In this document: positions 42,658-54,601 of the stretch, piece after piece
Position numbering within the stretch: the stretch's first letter is position 1
How the letters are laid out: the number at the start of each line of letters is the position of its first letter
Assembly: GCA_013368315.1 (NCBI GenBank)
Contig: JAACJM010000316.1
Coordinates: forward strand, 21,262 to 85,261
Length of the DNA stretch: 64,000 nt
Origin: Tetrapyrgos nigripes
Lineage: Eukaryota > Basidiomycota > Agaricomycetes > Agaricales > Campanellaceae
Direction: 5' to 3'
Notes under the pieces: generated by a model
Databases searched by the model: none
Told to the model about the DNA's origin: nothing
Seen by the model: the letters and a program-made list of their open reading frames with translations, nothing else
Position numbers and translations under genes: made by a program

Positions 42658-43106
42658 CGCGTCGTCGGAGCCTTGCCCGTGCTTGTGAGTCCGTAACGGC
42701 TTCCGGGCTTCCTAGACCGTTGAAATCCCAGGAAAGATTCTCTCGCATGTTATGTAGCCGCACAAACCAGAAGATGACTTGCAAATTGAGAGAGCAGACT
42801 GCATCTGAAAACTTTGCCTGCTGCTGCTTGACTAGTGCATGTCAACGTACGTGCTGTCCACGCCGTCTTTCTCCCGTTCCTCGACTCGACTCATGGCATC
42901 GATGTCGGCTCGCATAGATACGCACGAGCAGGTGTAGGCGAAGATAATGGCTGGCTTGACATCTTGGAAGCCTGTTGATGATGAGCAAGATGACATTGTC
43001 AGTAAACTAAATCTAGCTGGGCTTCGGGTTCGGCTGTTATAGAGAGAATAAAGTTGTCGTTCATTGCGTATACAGAATGTGAGACATATATATCTATCAT
43101 CTACGA
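42658..43106. other. gene-free interval
   Basis: Between the nested elements and the 3' end of hydrolase C. Short frames on both strands have no recognisable features. Confidence 0.35.
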
Positions 43107-44588
43107 TTACTTCTGAGCAAATTCCTTGTAAATAGCTTCTTCGAAATGAGAGAATACATCGGTAGTGGGTACGTCACCGAATGGCACGATTTGAGTGGCA
43201 TACATCCCATAGATGTTGCTGGTAGGATCAATCCACTGTAAGATGCAGCTATCAGTACAAGGAAATGGGCAGTCTCCTGTGGCACTCACCCAGAGCAAGT
43301 TCGGAAGCCCAGTCCAACATAAGGTGCCTTTCTTCCTTTTACCGGGTATATCTTCCATGTTGAGGATCCCCCCGAAACCACAGTTCCATTGAAGGTCTTG
43401 GGGATGCGCGTGTAGCATAGTATAAACGAAAGGATAAGGAATATCCTTGAGAGCAGCTCTCAGGTATTTCGGATCTGGAAGTTGAGGCGTGAACATCATG
43501 TCGACTGTTTCCTTCCTGAGCACAAGCCCATTGTTTCGCAGCAATGACGCTAGCAACTTGGTGTAATCAGATGGTTTGGTGTAGAGCCCACTTCCTCCAG
43601 CGTCATATTCGTATGTGCGAGGTTTCGTGGAGAGATTGGGTTCTACTTTCAATTGGCCGGTTTCGTCCCTAGTAAGCATTTCGACCAAGTTGGAGCGAAT
43701 GTCTTCGCGATCTTTGGGACGGAAACTAGTGGCAGTCATGCCGAGGGGTTCCCAGATGTTCTTGGACATATAATCTTCCAGTCTGCCATATCCACCAAGA
43801 CGTTCCACCTGGAAAACAATCATCAATACCAAACACGGTTTTGCTAGCTACAAACATTCCTCACCACTACACCTGCCCAGTCAATGGAATATGAATATGC
43901 CCATCCTTCACCAGGTTCGTAAAGGAGCGGGACTACACTCGTTTCGGCCTAGCACAGGCAGGGTCGTCAGAGAAGCGGATGCTAGAACAGGTACAAGTAC
44001 ACACCAATGTCTGCCCAGCAGGAGCCAAAGCAGGAAGTCCCACAGCTTCACGATATTTCTGTATGACCGGAGACATGAAATCATAGCTAATACCTGACGA
44101 ATGAGTCAACAGCTGCCTGCGTAGAGATGCAGGTTAGCTTGAACCCAGTACAAAATCCTATGAAAGCCATACCTCAGGGTCATCTTATTCTTGGTCGGTT
44201 TCGTGATAGGTTTGCCATTGTCATCGAAACCAGTCAGGACTGTGGCATCTTTCCACTCATGAAGAACGCGTGTTATGTCCTCGTCAAGATCGACAAGTCC
44301 TCGCTCTACAATCTGCAATGTCGCGACAGTTGTCATCAACTTTGTGCATGACGCGACCCAGAACGTGCTATTGAAGTCGACCGGGACAGAATCTTGAGCG
44401 AGATGCTTGAAGCCATGCGTTTCTTCGAGGAAAGCACCTGGAAGACAATGAGAAGGAGTTCGCCTGGTTCAATAGTGAGCACACTTACCAGACTTGTTCC
44501 CAGCCATCAGAACGGCAACCCCAATGTTCTGCTTCTCTCTGCCCTGCTCTCCGGTTGCAGTCGCTATTTCTGCTCGAAGTGACTCCAT
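43107..44588 (-). CDS. beta-lactamase-fold serine hydrolase C
   Basis: Closest paralogue of B in tandem orientation. Exons include 44489-44588 (100 nt), 44173-44437 (265 nt), 43290-43808 (519 nt) and 43107-43235 (129 nt), the same sizes as in B. S-C-T-K is at residues 63-66. The third motif is W-T-G (LCWTGLPNLLW), keeping the W-x-G pattern. Two changes may matter: the region aligned with the TATA box of B reads TTAGAAG on the coding strand, so no TATA box remains, and the conserved WNWGFGG is WNCGFGG. The frame is open throughout the exons examined. Possibly a weakly expressed duplicate. Confidence 0.85.
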
Positions 44589-45293
44589 GATTAGGGGTAT
44601 ATCAATGGTAGTCGATGCGCTTTCTTCTAAGTCTGATATTATGGTTGGGAGGCTGCACTGAAGTTAGTAATGTTCAAAAGGCATGTAAGGAATCTCTTAC
44701 TAAGAAAATCTATCCTTCGTCACTGATAAACATCGTCTGGACATAACACTGGGGACATGGTCTTTGGAACTCAGCAGGTCGAATTCTTTTGGACCGAATT
44801 ACCAATTGAATTCAGTACCAACTCGCTTGGGTGAGTTCCAAAGGGTTCGCCTGCAGTATAAGTTATGTCGACATCGTCCCACGATGAGGATAATACAGCG
44901 ACAAATTGTGTCAATAAAGAATGAAGTACCGAGGCTTGAAGCTTTGACGCCCTATCGCATTTGCTAGCATAATCCAGCCAGCTATCTGGTTTTTTGAAGG
45001 ATACAGAAGGGTCTCTCGTGAATGTCACGGTACACTGCAGCGAAGTGTGATGTTATACTTTGTTTGTAGCGTAGTCGATTATGTAGATTCTTCTTCCCCA
45101 ACTTCCAACCACCTCGGTTTGCATAGCTATGGCTCAAGCATTCGAAGCCAGCCTCACAATGGAAAATTTACGGCTGTCTTGGAAACGGCCCAAGTTATTG
45201 TTCCAAGCTGCTCGGTGCCGACTCTGCCGAGATGCATGATGGCAGAGTCACCTGTCTTCTCAATCTCTTGCCACACACTTTAAAGATCTAGAG
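44589..45293. other. gene-free interval upstream of C and the F-box gene
   Basis: 700-bp divergent region between hydrolase C and the F-box gene. A minus frame at 44771-45028 has no recognisable motif. No TATA box is seen for C. Confidence 0.4.
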
Positions 45294-46914
45294 ATGCAAA
45301 CGTCTCGCTGCTCTGCTTGCGGCCAGCCCGATTTACGCTTCCTCGAGGCGACAACAAAATCATACTCCTTACCTCCTCATCTCCTGCAATCAAACGAGGC
45401 TGTTGACGATGAAAACATGGTATCCCTTAGGAGAACATTGGAGGATGCCCGCCGAGACAAGTTTTTATTGGAGCGTAGAATCACTTTTCTTGAAGGAATC
45501 CTTCAGAAAGATATCACGAATTATCACAGTGTGAGGTCGGCTGTGCACCAGTACCATCTGGTAGTCTCCTCGTTCCCTTTACGCCATCTACCCGCGGAAA
45601 TTATCCTGGAAATCGCTTTTTGGACTATCGACTCCGAGTCGGGATTAGCTGATGTTTTGGATTGTACTCGAGGACCGTGGCCAATGGCGCAGGTTTGTAG
45701 TCTTTAATGCCACTCGTAGGTTCGGAAGCTGGCTCACTGCTATATGACAGGTCTGCAAACGATGGCGTGAAGTGTTGCTCGACTCCTCCGCGTTATGGTC
45801 GAATCTCAGTATCTGTTACAATTATGCGCGTCCACAATGTGCTGTACCTCTCCTAATGACCTATCTGGAACGTTCCAAAACCCATCCACTCACCATCGGC
45901 TATCAGGCCAAAGGCGTAGACCCGAGATTATCTGCTACATTGTTAGGTGTCGCGGTGGTGCATTCTCAACGCTGGAAAACACTCCGTCTCCAATTCTCCA
46001 GTTATATGCTGGACGCTCTTCGTCGTGCTAAAGGCAGGATGGAGACACTCGAAAAACTCGATATAGCCCTAGCTCCTAAGGAAACCTCTAATGGCCTCAA
46101 CCTCGACATCTTTTCCAGTGCGCCTCGGTTACGTTGCCTTTCCGTGGTCAATTTCCCAAATATAGACAGAGTGGTATTTCCGTGGCTCCAGCTGACGGAT
46201 TACCGAGCTATCCAGACTCACGTCAAGGAACATATCTCCGTGCTCCGTCAGACTCCAAATTTGCTAGAGTGCACCCTTACCTGCGAGGGCCAGCACAGAG
46301 CCGCAGATATCAGTCACGGCGCACCTCCAATCGTCTTGCCCAGGTTAATGATTTTGGGATTGCATGGATCAGCGATCAGTGTCCTGCAAGCCATTCGTGC
46401 ACCTGGCCTCCGAATCCTTCTCGCTGAAAATATAAACAAGGCAGTTTATGTCGAAGGATCGTTTCGGTCATTTGTCTCAGCGTGCTCCTCGCTAACACAC
46501 CTCTCCATCCCATCTTGCATTCCTCCCGACGAAGTCTTGAACGTTTTACAAATGGACAACCTCCTGACTTTGAACTCATTACGTCTCGATTTGGAGATTT
46601 CGGGGAGTCATTCACAATTTGGTGCTATGATGCAGTTTTTGAGGTATAAAGAGGACCCGGGTGCATGTGTTCTTTCCGAGCTGCAGCATATATCGATGAG
46701 TGTGTATTGTTCTGCTGGGTCGCTGAATATTGCAGAGATTGTTGGGATGGTTAAGTCGAGATGCAAGATGCCGGAAACCATGTTTTCTACCCACCATTTG
46801 TTGAGAAAGCTGCGGTCTTTTGAGCTTGAAATCAATCATAGCGGGGGCCCTGCTTTTGAACAACTGAAATTGCTGCAGGATGAAGGTTTGGATTTGACTC
46901 TGCGGTTGCGATAA
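45294..46914 (+). CDS. F-box-like protein with leucine-rich tail
   Basis: Agaricomycete-style F-box protein, a candidate substrate receptor of an SCF ubiquitin ligase. Two exons (45294-45692, 45751-46914) give 520 residues. A short N-terminal C-x-x-C (CSACGQPDL) and a coiled-coil stretch (LRRTLEDARRDKFLLERRI) come first. The F-box follows: LRHLPAEIILEIAFWTID ... MAQVCKRWREVLLDSSALW, with the intron inside it. The remainder is a series of degenerate leucine-rich units (LEKLDIAL, LRCLSVVNF, LTHLSIPS, LNSLRLDLEIS). Such genes are numerous and fast-evolving in these fungi. It is embedded in the hydrolase array, facing away from C. No lesion seen. Confidence 0.82.
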
Positions 46915-47035
46915 GACTTACTAGGAGGACGCTTGCAGATTTTTGAACAGACAATTTATATGTACACTCATTGTTGGACTTTGGATACACTTTGTGCATT
47001 TACTAGGCTACTCTGCAAATAACTATACCCATTTC

Positions 47036-48527
47036 TCATTTTCCATCCAATTCCTTGTAGACCGCCCTTTCGAAGCGACTCGACATCTCCAGTGAAGGCA
47101 AGTCTCCAAACGGTAAGATTTGCGTTGCATATAAGCCATAAACATTGCTCGTGCGGTCCATCCACTGTACATGGAGTCAGTCCCGCCCTGACAGCCGACA
47201 TACATCTTCAGACTCACCCAAACCAGATTTGGCAATCCACCCCACGACAAGCTTCCTTTCTTCCTTCTCCCCGGAATGTTCTTCGTGACCACCAACCCCC
47301 CAAATGCCCAATTTACACTCGTTCCGAAATCCACCTTCTCCTCACCCTCCGCTTCAAGCCAAAGTCCTGTCGAAAATCCGGCCCTCAACCCCTCGTTTGG
47401 TTTGTTCTTCAGGGCATCGATGTAAAATCGCCAGACACTCGGAGAGAGTTGAGGTGCGAACAATAAGTCAACTGTTTCTGGTTTCAAGAGGATTCCGTCG
47501 TTCTTCATTATAGACTGGAGAACTTTGACATAGTCCGAGGGAACCAGATGAATCCCACCACCACCAGCATCGTAGACGAAGGAATTGTCAGTGCGAAATG
47601 CAGTTGGCGGTACAAGCTTTGCGGGTTTAGCTTTGACGTCTTGATTTGCTGGAGTCTCTCTTGCAAGGATACCTATAAGCTTGTCCTGGATATCTTTCCT
47701 GTCTTTAATTCTGAACGTAGTTGAGTTCATTCCTAGCGGTCGAAAGATATGCTCGGACATGTATTCCTGCAGCCGTTGAGAGGATAGTCTTTCGACGACG
47801 ACGCCGGCCCAATCGAGGCTAGGAGAGTATTCCCAGCCTGTACCGGGTTCGAAGAGAAGAGGGTAGTGTGTGCGTTCTGCCTGAAATTGGTTGTCAGCAT
47901 GAGTCTATCCCTGTTGAAAGATTGGCAATAGAACTCACAAGCGTAAACTCGTTACCGGACGTGTTTGGCAGACCCATAGCGCGTTGGTATTTGGGCATAA
48001 TAGGGTTCATGTACTGATAGCACATCCCTGATGTATGCGTGAGTAGGTGCCTACATTGCCAGTCTAGTCTCAGTCAAATCCAGTCAAGAGTAACACTCTC
48101 TCACCTCAAAGTGAGCTTCGTCTTTGCCTTCCTCACAATCGGCTTCCCGTCATCGTCGAATCCCTCCAAAACCTCTAGATCCTTCCACTCGTGAATAATC
48201 CGTGTGATATCCTCATCAAGATCCACAGAACCGCGTTCCACGTATTGCAAAGCACTTATGGCAGTAAGTAGTTTGGTGCAAGAGGCAATCCAAAAAGTGT
48301 TATCTTTGGAGACAGGAGGAGAATCGGGATCGAGAGTTTGGAAACCGAATGTTTCGTGGACTTTGAGACCTGTTTGGGCATGAGAACCTGACAGTAGAAC
48401 TGATTGAAAAAGCAGCCTTAGACTTACCGTCCCCATTCCCGCTTAGCAAAACAATACCTGGAAGCGTTTGGTGTTCTGGGCCCTCTTCACCTGACGCTCG
48501 GCGTAGGTCTGCTCGCAGAGTATCCAT
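47036..48527 (-). CDS. beta-lactamase-fold serine hydrolase D (intron 4 absent)
   Basis: Divergent member of the family. Exon 1 (48428-48527, 100 nt) and exon 2 (48105-48369, 265 nt) keep the family sizes; exon 3 is 47939-48050. Then one fused exon starting at 47880 runs through SLDWAGVVVERLSSQ, where A, B, F and G have an intron. S-C-T-K is followed by LLTAISALQYVERG. The Tyr block is PGTGWEYSPSLDWAG and the third motif W-G-G (LSWGGLPNLVW). It has a longer central part than A-C, with an insertion near ALKNKPNEGLRAGFSTG. The C-terminus WMDRTSNVYGLYATQ matches the family. Intact; no clear TATA box upstream. Confidence 0.85.
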
Positions 48528-48769
48528 ACGAGATGGTATTAGAGATCAGGTGTCTATGAATGTGAGAGGTCATTTCGTTTCTCAGAAGAAGGCCGGGAGT
48601 TGGGTCACCGGAAAAGTGTGGCGTATTGCTGGACCCGTCGACATCGCGTCATTTACATTCATCATTGCGTCATCGTATGTAGATCTCTTCAAGCTAGTGG
48701 GCTCAAATTTTGCCAAGTTCCTAGCCTGTCTTTACGCATATAAGGGCTACACCTTTGATTATTTACACA

Positions 48770-48841
48770 GTCCGCATAGCTAAGTGGTATAGCGTGAGAT
48801 TGCAAATCTTAAGGTCCCGTGTTCGAACCACGGTGCGGACT
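48770..48841 (+). tRNA. tRNA-Cys (GCA), intronless
   Basis: 72-nt cloverleaf. The acceptor arm GTCCGCA pairs with TGCGGAC, discriminator T. The D arm is GCTA-loop-TAGC. The anticodon stem TGAGA/TCTTA holds loop TTGCAAA with anticodon GCA. The variable loop is AGGTC, and the T arm CCGTG-TTCGAAC-CACGG. All stems pair and no intron is present. No terminator T-run stands out directly downstream except TTTTTCTT near 48861. Confidence 0.93.
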
Positions 48842-49742
48842 GCAAAGGTGCCAAAAGTAAATTTTTCTTACTTCTTTTTGGCTCTTTCTCTGAGTCTTCA
48901 GACATATGTTTTGTTTCATGCTGCTCCCCACGCTATACTTTGGAACCCTGTTGTAAGGCTCCAAGTTATAGAAGAAACCAACATACCCCCTCAAAGTGAC
49001 CTGCAGTATACTACAAGGCATCTGGAACCTGCCACAAACTAACATCCTCATTATTCAACAATGAATCAGCACAATGAGTGAGAAATGATATAGATAACAA
49101 GCTTTACAACCCATGCCTTTGTCATGGAGACTCGCTTCACTCACTCCATTCCTACAGCATTGGGTCAACAGCTTGTAGGTGGCTGCACCCCCAAACCCCT
49201 GGTAAGTTGGTGCTGGCATGCCTCCATTCTGCTGTGAATCATGTATCATTTTTATGTCAACACTATCACACCTCCATTCCACTGTGAGTCTGACTTACAA
49301 TAAAAACCTGATAAGTTCCATGTAGTTCATCATTTTAATTCTTTATGCTTTATAACCCAAGCTTTACAACCAATGCCTTTGCACCATTCTATTGTGATTT
49401 TACATAGAAACCTAATAAGTACCATGTACTTTATTATTTAAATCTTTTATGCATTATAACCCATACCTCACTGAAGGCTCACTGTGCATGCTTCAAGTCC
49501 TATCCTTCCAAATCTGTGATCTTTGGATACACTGGCCTTTCTTGTGCAAGGATTCTTATTTGTTCCATTATTTGTTCATTATTTACCCTTTATTTGTTCT
49601 TCAATTTTTCCCCACATCGTGAAAGATCTGGGTACAAGATTAAAAAGATACCCACCTCAACTCTAAAGCTCGTCATAGCAGTACTAGGCTTCAAGTCGTT
49701 TTGTAAATGGATCAGAACCTGCATCTGTCCCTCGCCTAGATC
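48842..49742. repeat. AT-rich repetitive interval with dispersed repeat copy
   Basis: No coding sequence seen. Bases 49099-49232 (beginning AAGCTTTACAACCCATGCC) resemble 51313-51435 in the same orientation. A shorter internal copy of the same start occurs at about 49359-49390. The remainder is AT-rich with short local duplications such as TTTATGC(A/T)TTATAACCCA. Confidence 0.45.
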
Positions 49743-51228
49743 TCATTCCTGAGGCCCTTCTTCTTCCCTGTCACCATCGCCTTCTCTATCCTCCCCTTGA
49801 CTACTCCGCGCCCTGGATCTAGACTGGTCATTCCTTCCCTCCCCTGCAGCTGAGCTCTGCCTATTTTCCGCATTGAAACCAAAGTCGTTAGTACGAGCAG
49901 CTTGTACCACATTAATCTCCAAGTCCAGACGAAGGAGATTATTCGAGGTCACATGAGCCCTTGAATGAACCAGCAAATCTGGCCACCAAGTTGCCAGTTC
50001 GGAGAACTCAAATTCATCTGTCCATTGGTACGCTTCAGGTGATCTGCAGTTGTCTGAATGATATCTTAGGCATCTTCGTAACCTTACAACGATGCTTCGT
50101 GTTGATGAAAGAAGCTCCAAAGTGCGACGGTCTCCGCATTTGATGACAAGTGAAAGAGGAATGACAGATCCTCTAGTGTAGGAGAGCTGGGATGAATCAT
50201 GAGCGAAAAGTAAAAGAAAACACATACTGGGCTAGCCACAGACAGCTAATGACAGAGCAAAGCATCAGAATCATCTATGCACATAAACAACCCGGAATGA
50301 ACTCACAATCACACCCAGCAGTAACCAATATTCTGTGGCCAGAAGTTAATTAGGAAACATCAAATCTCTGGTGCTCGAAAACGGATTCAAAAACTTTAAA
50401 TTTCTGAAGCCTCGGCAAGTGATCCGATTGGCTCAGATCTGCTTCCGATAAATTTCTGAAGCACAAAAACCTTTCGTTTCCAAATGAGTTTCCTGGTCCC
50501 TCAAAAACTTGACCTTTCTGAACTAACTTTTGGTCAATGAATATTGGTTAGTGCTGGGTGTGGCTTCAACTTCCTTTTTCCATTCCATTCCTCCTCGTAT
50601 CGTCACTGGATCCATCCTTCTGGGTCTGCTTCTGGCCCAAGTAAGGGCGTGTTCTCTTGGTATGCCAAAACACATAAAGGCAAGGGCAAAGGAGGCACGG
50701 TAATGGGTATATAGGAGAACTCTGTTGATAGTCTAGGAACAAACAGGCACATTAGCCCTACAATACCAAAATGAGACCCGGAGAAGATGAAGCTCACCTC
50801 CAATCCGTAACCTCGCAATGACTTCATATTGCACCCTCACTCTAGCATGCCTCTCAAAGAACGTCTGGGGTAATCGACACACCTCCACTCTTGGCGTGTC
50901 TTTCGGACCCACTGTAAGAGCGACGACCTCTTTGGGGAGATTTATTGAGAAAGGCCAAGAAAGACCCTCACAGACAATTACAACAGATCGCAAGTTCCTG
51001 CGTTGACAAGAGCATAACGCAGAGGTGCACCTGATAACCGGTTACTGTCTTTTGCAACGTCACGGAATTGCCCATGCCAGCAGTTCTCGTTGGGGTTGGG
51101 ATGTCCATCAAAACAGAAAGGACAAGGTTGGAGAAAAGTGGCAATACGTTTGGTGCCAATTGGGCTGCATCAGATAACAAGGACCGCTGGCCTTGTGGCA
51201 ATGAATCAGGCTCCTCTCGCAAGCACAA
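49743..51228 (-). pseudogene. arrestin-like gene broken by a frameshift and an inverted-repeat element
   Basis: Remains of an arrestin-domain protein of the type expanded in agarics, which usually act as trafficking adaptors. Recognisable pieces in order on the minus strand: PKEVVALTVGPKDTPR and RLPQTFFERHARVRVQYEV (50733-50993), LAYQENTPLLGPEADPEGW (50603-50827), PVTIRGGMEWKKEVE, then after the inserted element LSVASP and LSYTRGSVIPLSLVIK...SIVVRLRRCLRYH (49743-50225). Between GPEADPEGW and PVTIRG the frame changes by one base, leaving TGA in the first frame. Directly after KKEVE the element at 50310-50562 interrupts the exon. The extreme N- and C-terminal parts are also unlike the family. 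Almost certainly inactive as a full protein. Confidence 0.75.
50310..50562. mobile_element. inverted-repeat element, copy 2
   Basis: 253 bp, uninterrupted copy of the element at 41933-42657. The left end CACACCCAGCAGTAACCAAT pairs with the right end (one mismatch over 24 bases). The interior is the same as copy 1 apart from scattered C-to-T type differences (for example CGAAAAC to CAAAAAC), several at CpG sites. It sits inside the arrestin-like pseudogene. Confidence 0.8.
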
Positions 51229-52492
51229 AAAGTAGTTGTATTATCATTTTCTTGTAGCTATCCTTGCTGTCGTAGTCTTGCTAGTGTATCCATGCTGTCA
51301 TACTATTGTAACGAGCTGTGAACCCGTGCCTTTGGCACAATGACTCGCTGTTGCTCACACCTGCCTACAGCACAGATTCACAGCTTGCTGGGGCTGCACC
51401 TCTGGACCCTGCTCACTCGGCTGGTGCCTCGTTCTCGATAATAGGGGTATATACAGGGTTACTTATTATGAGGACTCACTTGGCACTGCACACCTCAAAA
51501 AAGGGTATGGCCATTAGTAATGTTGCAGCCCATCTTCTCATTCTAACTAACTCAGGCTATAATCCACTCAGACCTTCAGCCCTCACTCTTTTTTATTATT
51601 AAGCTCTGGACTTCCCTCACTCAGCACTGCACACCTTGAAAAAGGGTATATACATGGTTATTATAAGCATTAGTTTTTGAGAACTTGGTTTCAAGTCTAC
51701 ATTGGTTTAGTTTCAGTCTGCTCAAAACACACGAAGTAAATATACTCTGTACTGTCCTTCATAGTCATTAAAATTTGAAAAATTCTGTGCATTAGTGTTG
51801 AGGATGTTATGTGCCAAAGCCAGGCCAGACTTACTGAGATTATACTACCCCTGCCACTATTTCACATTTTTATCATACATATGCTGTACATTACATACTT
51901 ACCATTGAGGATGTGCAAGGATACTATCAGCCACCCCCACCCCCCACTCACACCTCCAAATCTTCCTCCATCATTATTAGTTAACTATGATAACAAAATT
52001 CCAGACACCCTTCCTCATTCTCCTTCTCTTGCATACAGTCACCTGAGGAAAGTATGCTTTCTTACAATTTACTAATAGTTGACCTCAGTATGGTAGAATC
52101 TAAGGCTTTTTTGAGGTATTTACATCTTCATATATTTTACAGGGATCTTTTTGCTATATTTATTGAGGTATGTAGCATATATGCTGTGGAACATAGGTAG
52201 TGAAGTTTGCCTGGGAAAACAGACGGACAGGGGCTTATTACCGGCAGTAAGCGCGGCCGTCAGTGGTGGCAGTTGTTTCCGTCGGAAGGTTGTGCAGATC
52301 ACGTGACTTTGTGCCTTACTCGGTTAATTATCCGTCGAAATCCTCACACGGGTAGTCGCATTCTATATAGAATATATAGAATATAGATATATAGATATAG
52401 ATATAGATGTGTTTTCTTGCTAGTGTATTGTAGTATAGAATATCCTCATTATTTGACACGATGAGTGAGAATGGTATCAGAGAGTTATGTAT
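51229..52492. repeat. repetitive AT-rich interval with microsatellite
   Basis: Holds the second dispersed repeat copy (51313-51435), two near repeats of CACTGCACACCT followed by AAAAAAGGGTAT (about 51487 and 51625), and a TATAGA-type microsatellite at 52363-52410. No gene seen. The last ~80 bases precede the hydrolase E stop codon. Confidence 0.45.
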
Positions 52493-54032
52493 TTATTTAT
52501 TCAGTTCCTCATACAACGCCTTCTCGAATTGATTGAAAGTCTTCCCGACCTGACCATCACCGGGGGGGAACATCTGAGTCGCGAAAAACCCAGTCAGTTT
52601 ACTGGAGGGATCAATCCACTGTAGAAGGACTGTCAATGAATAGCCGTTCTACGAGAAACAGTTCAACTTACCCAGATCAAGTTGGGCATTCCACCCCACC
52701 ACATTGTTCCCTTCTTCCTCTTTCCTTCTACAGTATCCATCATTAACATACCACCTAGTCCCCAGTTGACCTGCGTCCCTATAGGGAGTCCCATCAAGTG
52801 AGTATGCTGGTTACCAGGCTGCACAAAAGTTGGGTTATTAGCAACTGACAATCTCTCTAGGACTTTAAATGATTCAACACCTCTACTATCTTGTTCACAA
52901 GTTCCAGGTGCTCCATGATATACTTGTTGTCTTTGAGTTGGGGCATGAACAGCATTTCTCTTGTCTCCTTCTTTAGCAGGACCTCATCATTGCGCATCAA
53001 AGATTCCAGCATTCTGAAATAAAGCGAAGGCTTCATGTAAAGCCCTGCACCTCCACTGTCATATTCACCAGTGCCGTCACCCAACCCAGGAATCGGAAGC
53101 GGGATGTTCTCAATTCCTTTCATCGACCCGTCAGGTTGTCGGACTTGCATCTCAACCCGCGGGTGTTTCTTGAAATCATCGTTTTGCGGATGGAAGGTCC
53201 AGTCTTTCTCGTCCAGGCCGAGAGGTCCCCAGATGTGTTTGGCGAAATATTCTCCAAGACTAGCGCAGCCGCTAATTCTCTCGACGACCGTGCCAGCCCA
53301 ATCAATACTGAAACCATAATACCATCCTTCTCCGGGTTCAAATAGCAATGGAAGGAGACTGTGATCTTGCTACAAGTGTTGTGCAGGACATGAGCTCAGG
53401 AATGTTATCACGAGTAATAGAAACCAACTCAACTAGAGATTTGCCTTTAGGAACAATCTTCATGTAATTCACGTACTGCTCCACCAACGGAGTCATGATA
53501 CCATACCCCATTCCGCTCGAATGCGTCAATAAATGTCTGTCGTTAGTCAGTGAGGAAAATCTGCACGAGTTGAATCTGAAAAGACTCGGGGAACATACCT
53601 CAAAGTCATCTTCTTCTCGGAGGGTCTCAAGGTCGGCTTTCCCGTCCCCTCTTCAAAACCTGTCAGGATTTGTCGGTCCTTCCACTCAGGTAAAACACGA
53701 GTAATATCTTCATCCAAATCAACCAGCCCTTTCTCTACCAATTGCATCGCAGCAATCGTGGCCGGCAGCTTGGTACAAGACGCCATCCACATCGCGCTGT
53801 CGAAATCAATGGGAAGTGAATCGTGTTTGGTGGAGAGGAACCCATAATGTTCCTTGATGTCGATAGTACCTAGGTGGTAGCAAATTCAGTACATATTAGA
53901 CTTGGAGTCCAATAGTAAGAAGATGTACGCACCAGATGCATCCTTCGCCATAATTACGACTGGAGGAATGGTCTGCTTCGTCCTGTCAGCTACGCCCGTC
54001 GCATCGCGGAGTGTTTGTCTCAGCGCGTCCAT
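52493..54032 (-). CDS. beta-lactamase-fold serine hydrolase E (intron 4 absent, extra intron)
   Basis: Divergent member grouped with D by gene structure. Exon 1 is again 100 nt (53933-54032); exon 2 is 53599-53869. Intron 4 of the other copies is missing: FSIDWAGTVVERISG is continuous. A private intron (52819-52880, branch-like GCTAATAAC) joins NKIVE to PGNQH; without it the frame closes early. S-C-T-K is in MASCTKLPATIAAMQ, the Tyr block is PGEGWYYGFSIDWAG, and the third motif WWGGMPNLIW. The central loop is longer (IENIPLPIPGLGDGTGEYD). A TATA-like TATAAATA lies at 54162-54169, about 130 bp before the ATG. Intact under this model. Confidence 0.82.
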
Positions 54033-54601
54033 CGTTCTTGCTGCCTGCTTCTGTCAAGGTCTGAGGGTTTTCTGTGTCAAGGTCTGCGCTCGCGAAGGGG
54101 GTGCTAGCTGCCCGACGGTCCTGTTGTCGTCCTGTGTGATTTCAGTTGGTCTGCAGATTAGTATTTATAGAAGCAGGATATCCCATGAGGCATGACTAGA
54201 TGCCAACAACATTGAATCACATCAGTACCGGACCCGTGGCCACTGGATGTGGTTGATGCTTGGAGTCGTAAGCTGAAGTTGCCTATTGTCATCACTTCTT
54301 TGCCAACAGTTCTTGAGCTCCTCAGTTCTGCGTTCCGAACCAGCAAGTCCTTTCCATGGAACGGTGGGCCGCGGCAGACATGCGGCAATTTGCGTCGTAC
54401 TCGCAGGAGGGAGTTCAGAAAAAAGTGCCAATGTCAGGATTCCATAAATAGCGACGCTCTTTGGTCTGGTCGCTCTTGAGGAAACCGTGTACTCGATTAA
54501 TCAAAGTACTCAACAGTTAAAACTGTAGGGAAAATGATCAAATTGTCTATCTACGGATTTTTCAAGTGATCTGCATATGATGTAATCGTCCCTCTCTTGC
54601 T
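54033..54601. promoter_or_regulatory. divergent region, hydrolase E and magnesium transporter
   Basis: 570 bp between opposite start codons. The leader of E contains two copies of CAGACCTTGACA (minus strand, about 54050-54090). The TATA-like element is at 54162-54169. Nothing specific is seen on the transporter side. Confidence 0.4.

Noticed and set aside
52857..53348. Hydrolase E as a frameshifted pseudogene
   Set aside because: A GT-AG intron at 52819-52880 with a good branch site restores the frame, so the early stop is intronic.
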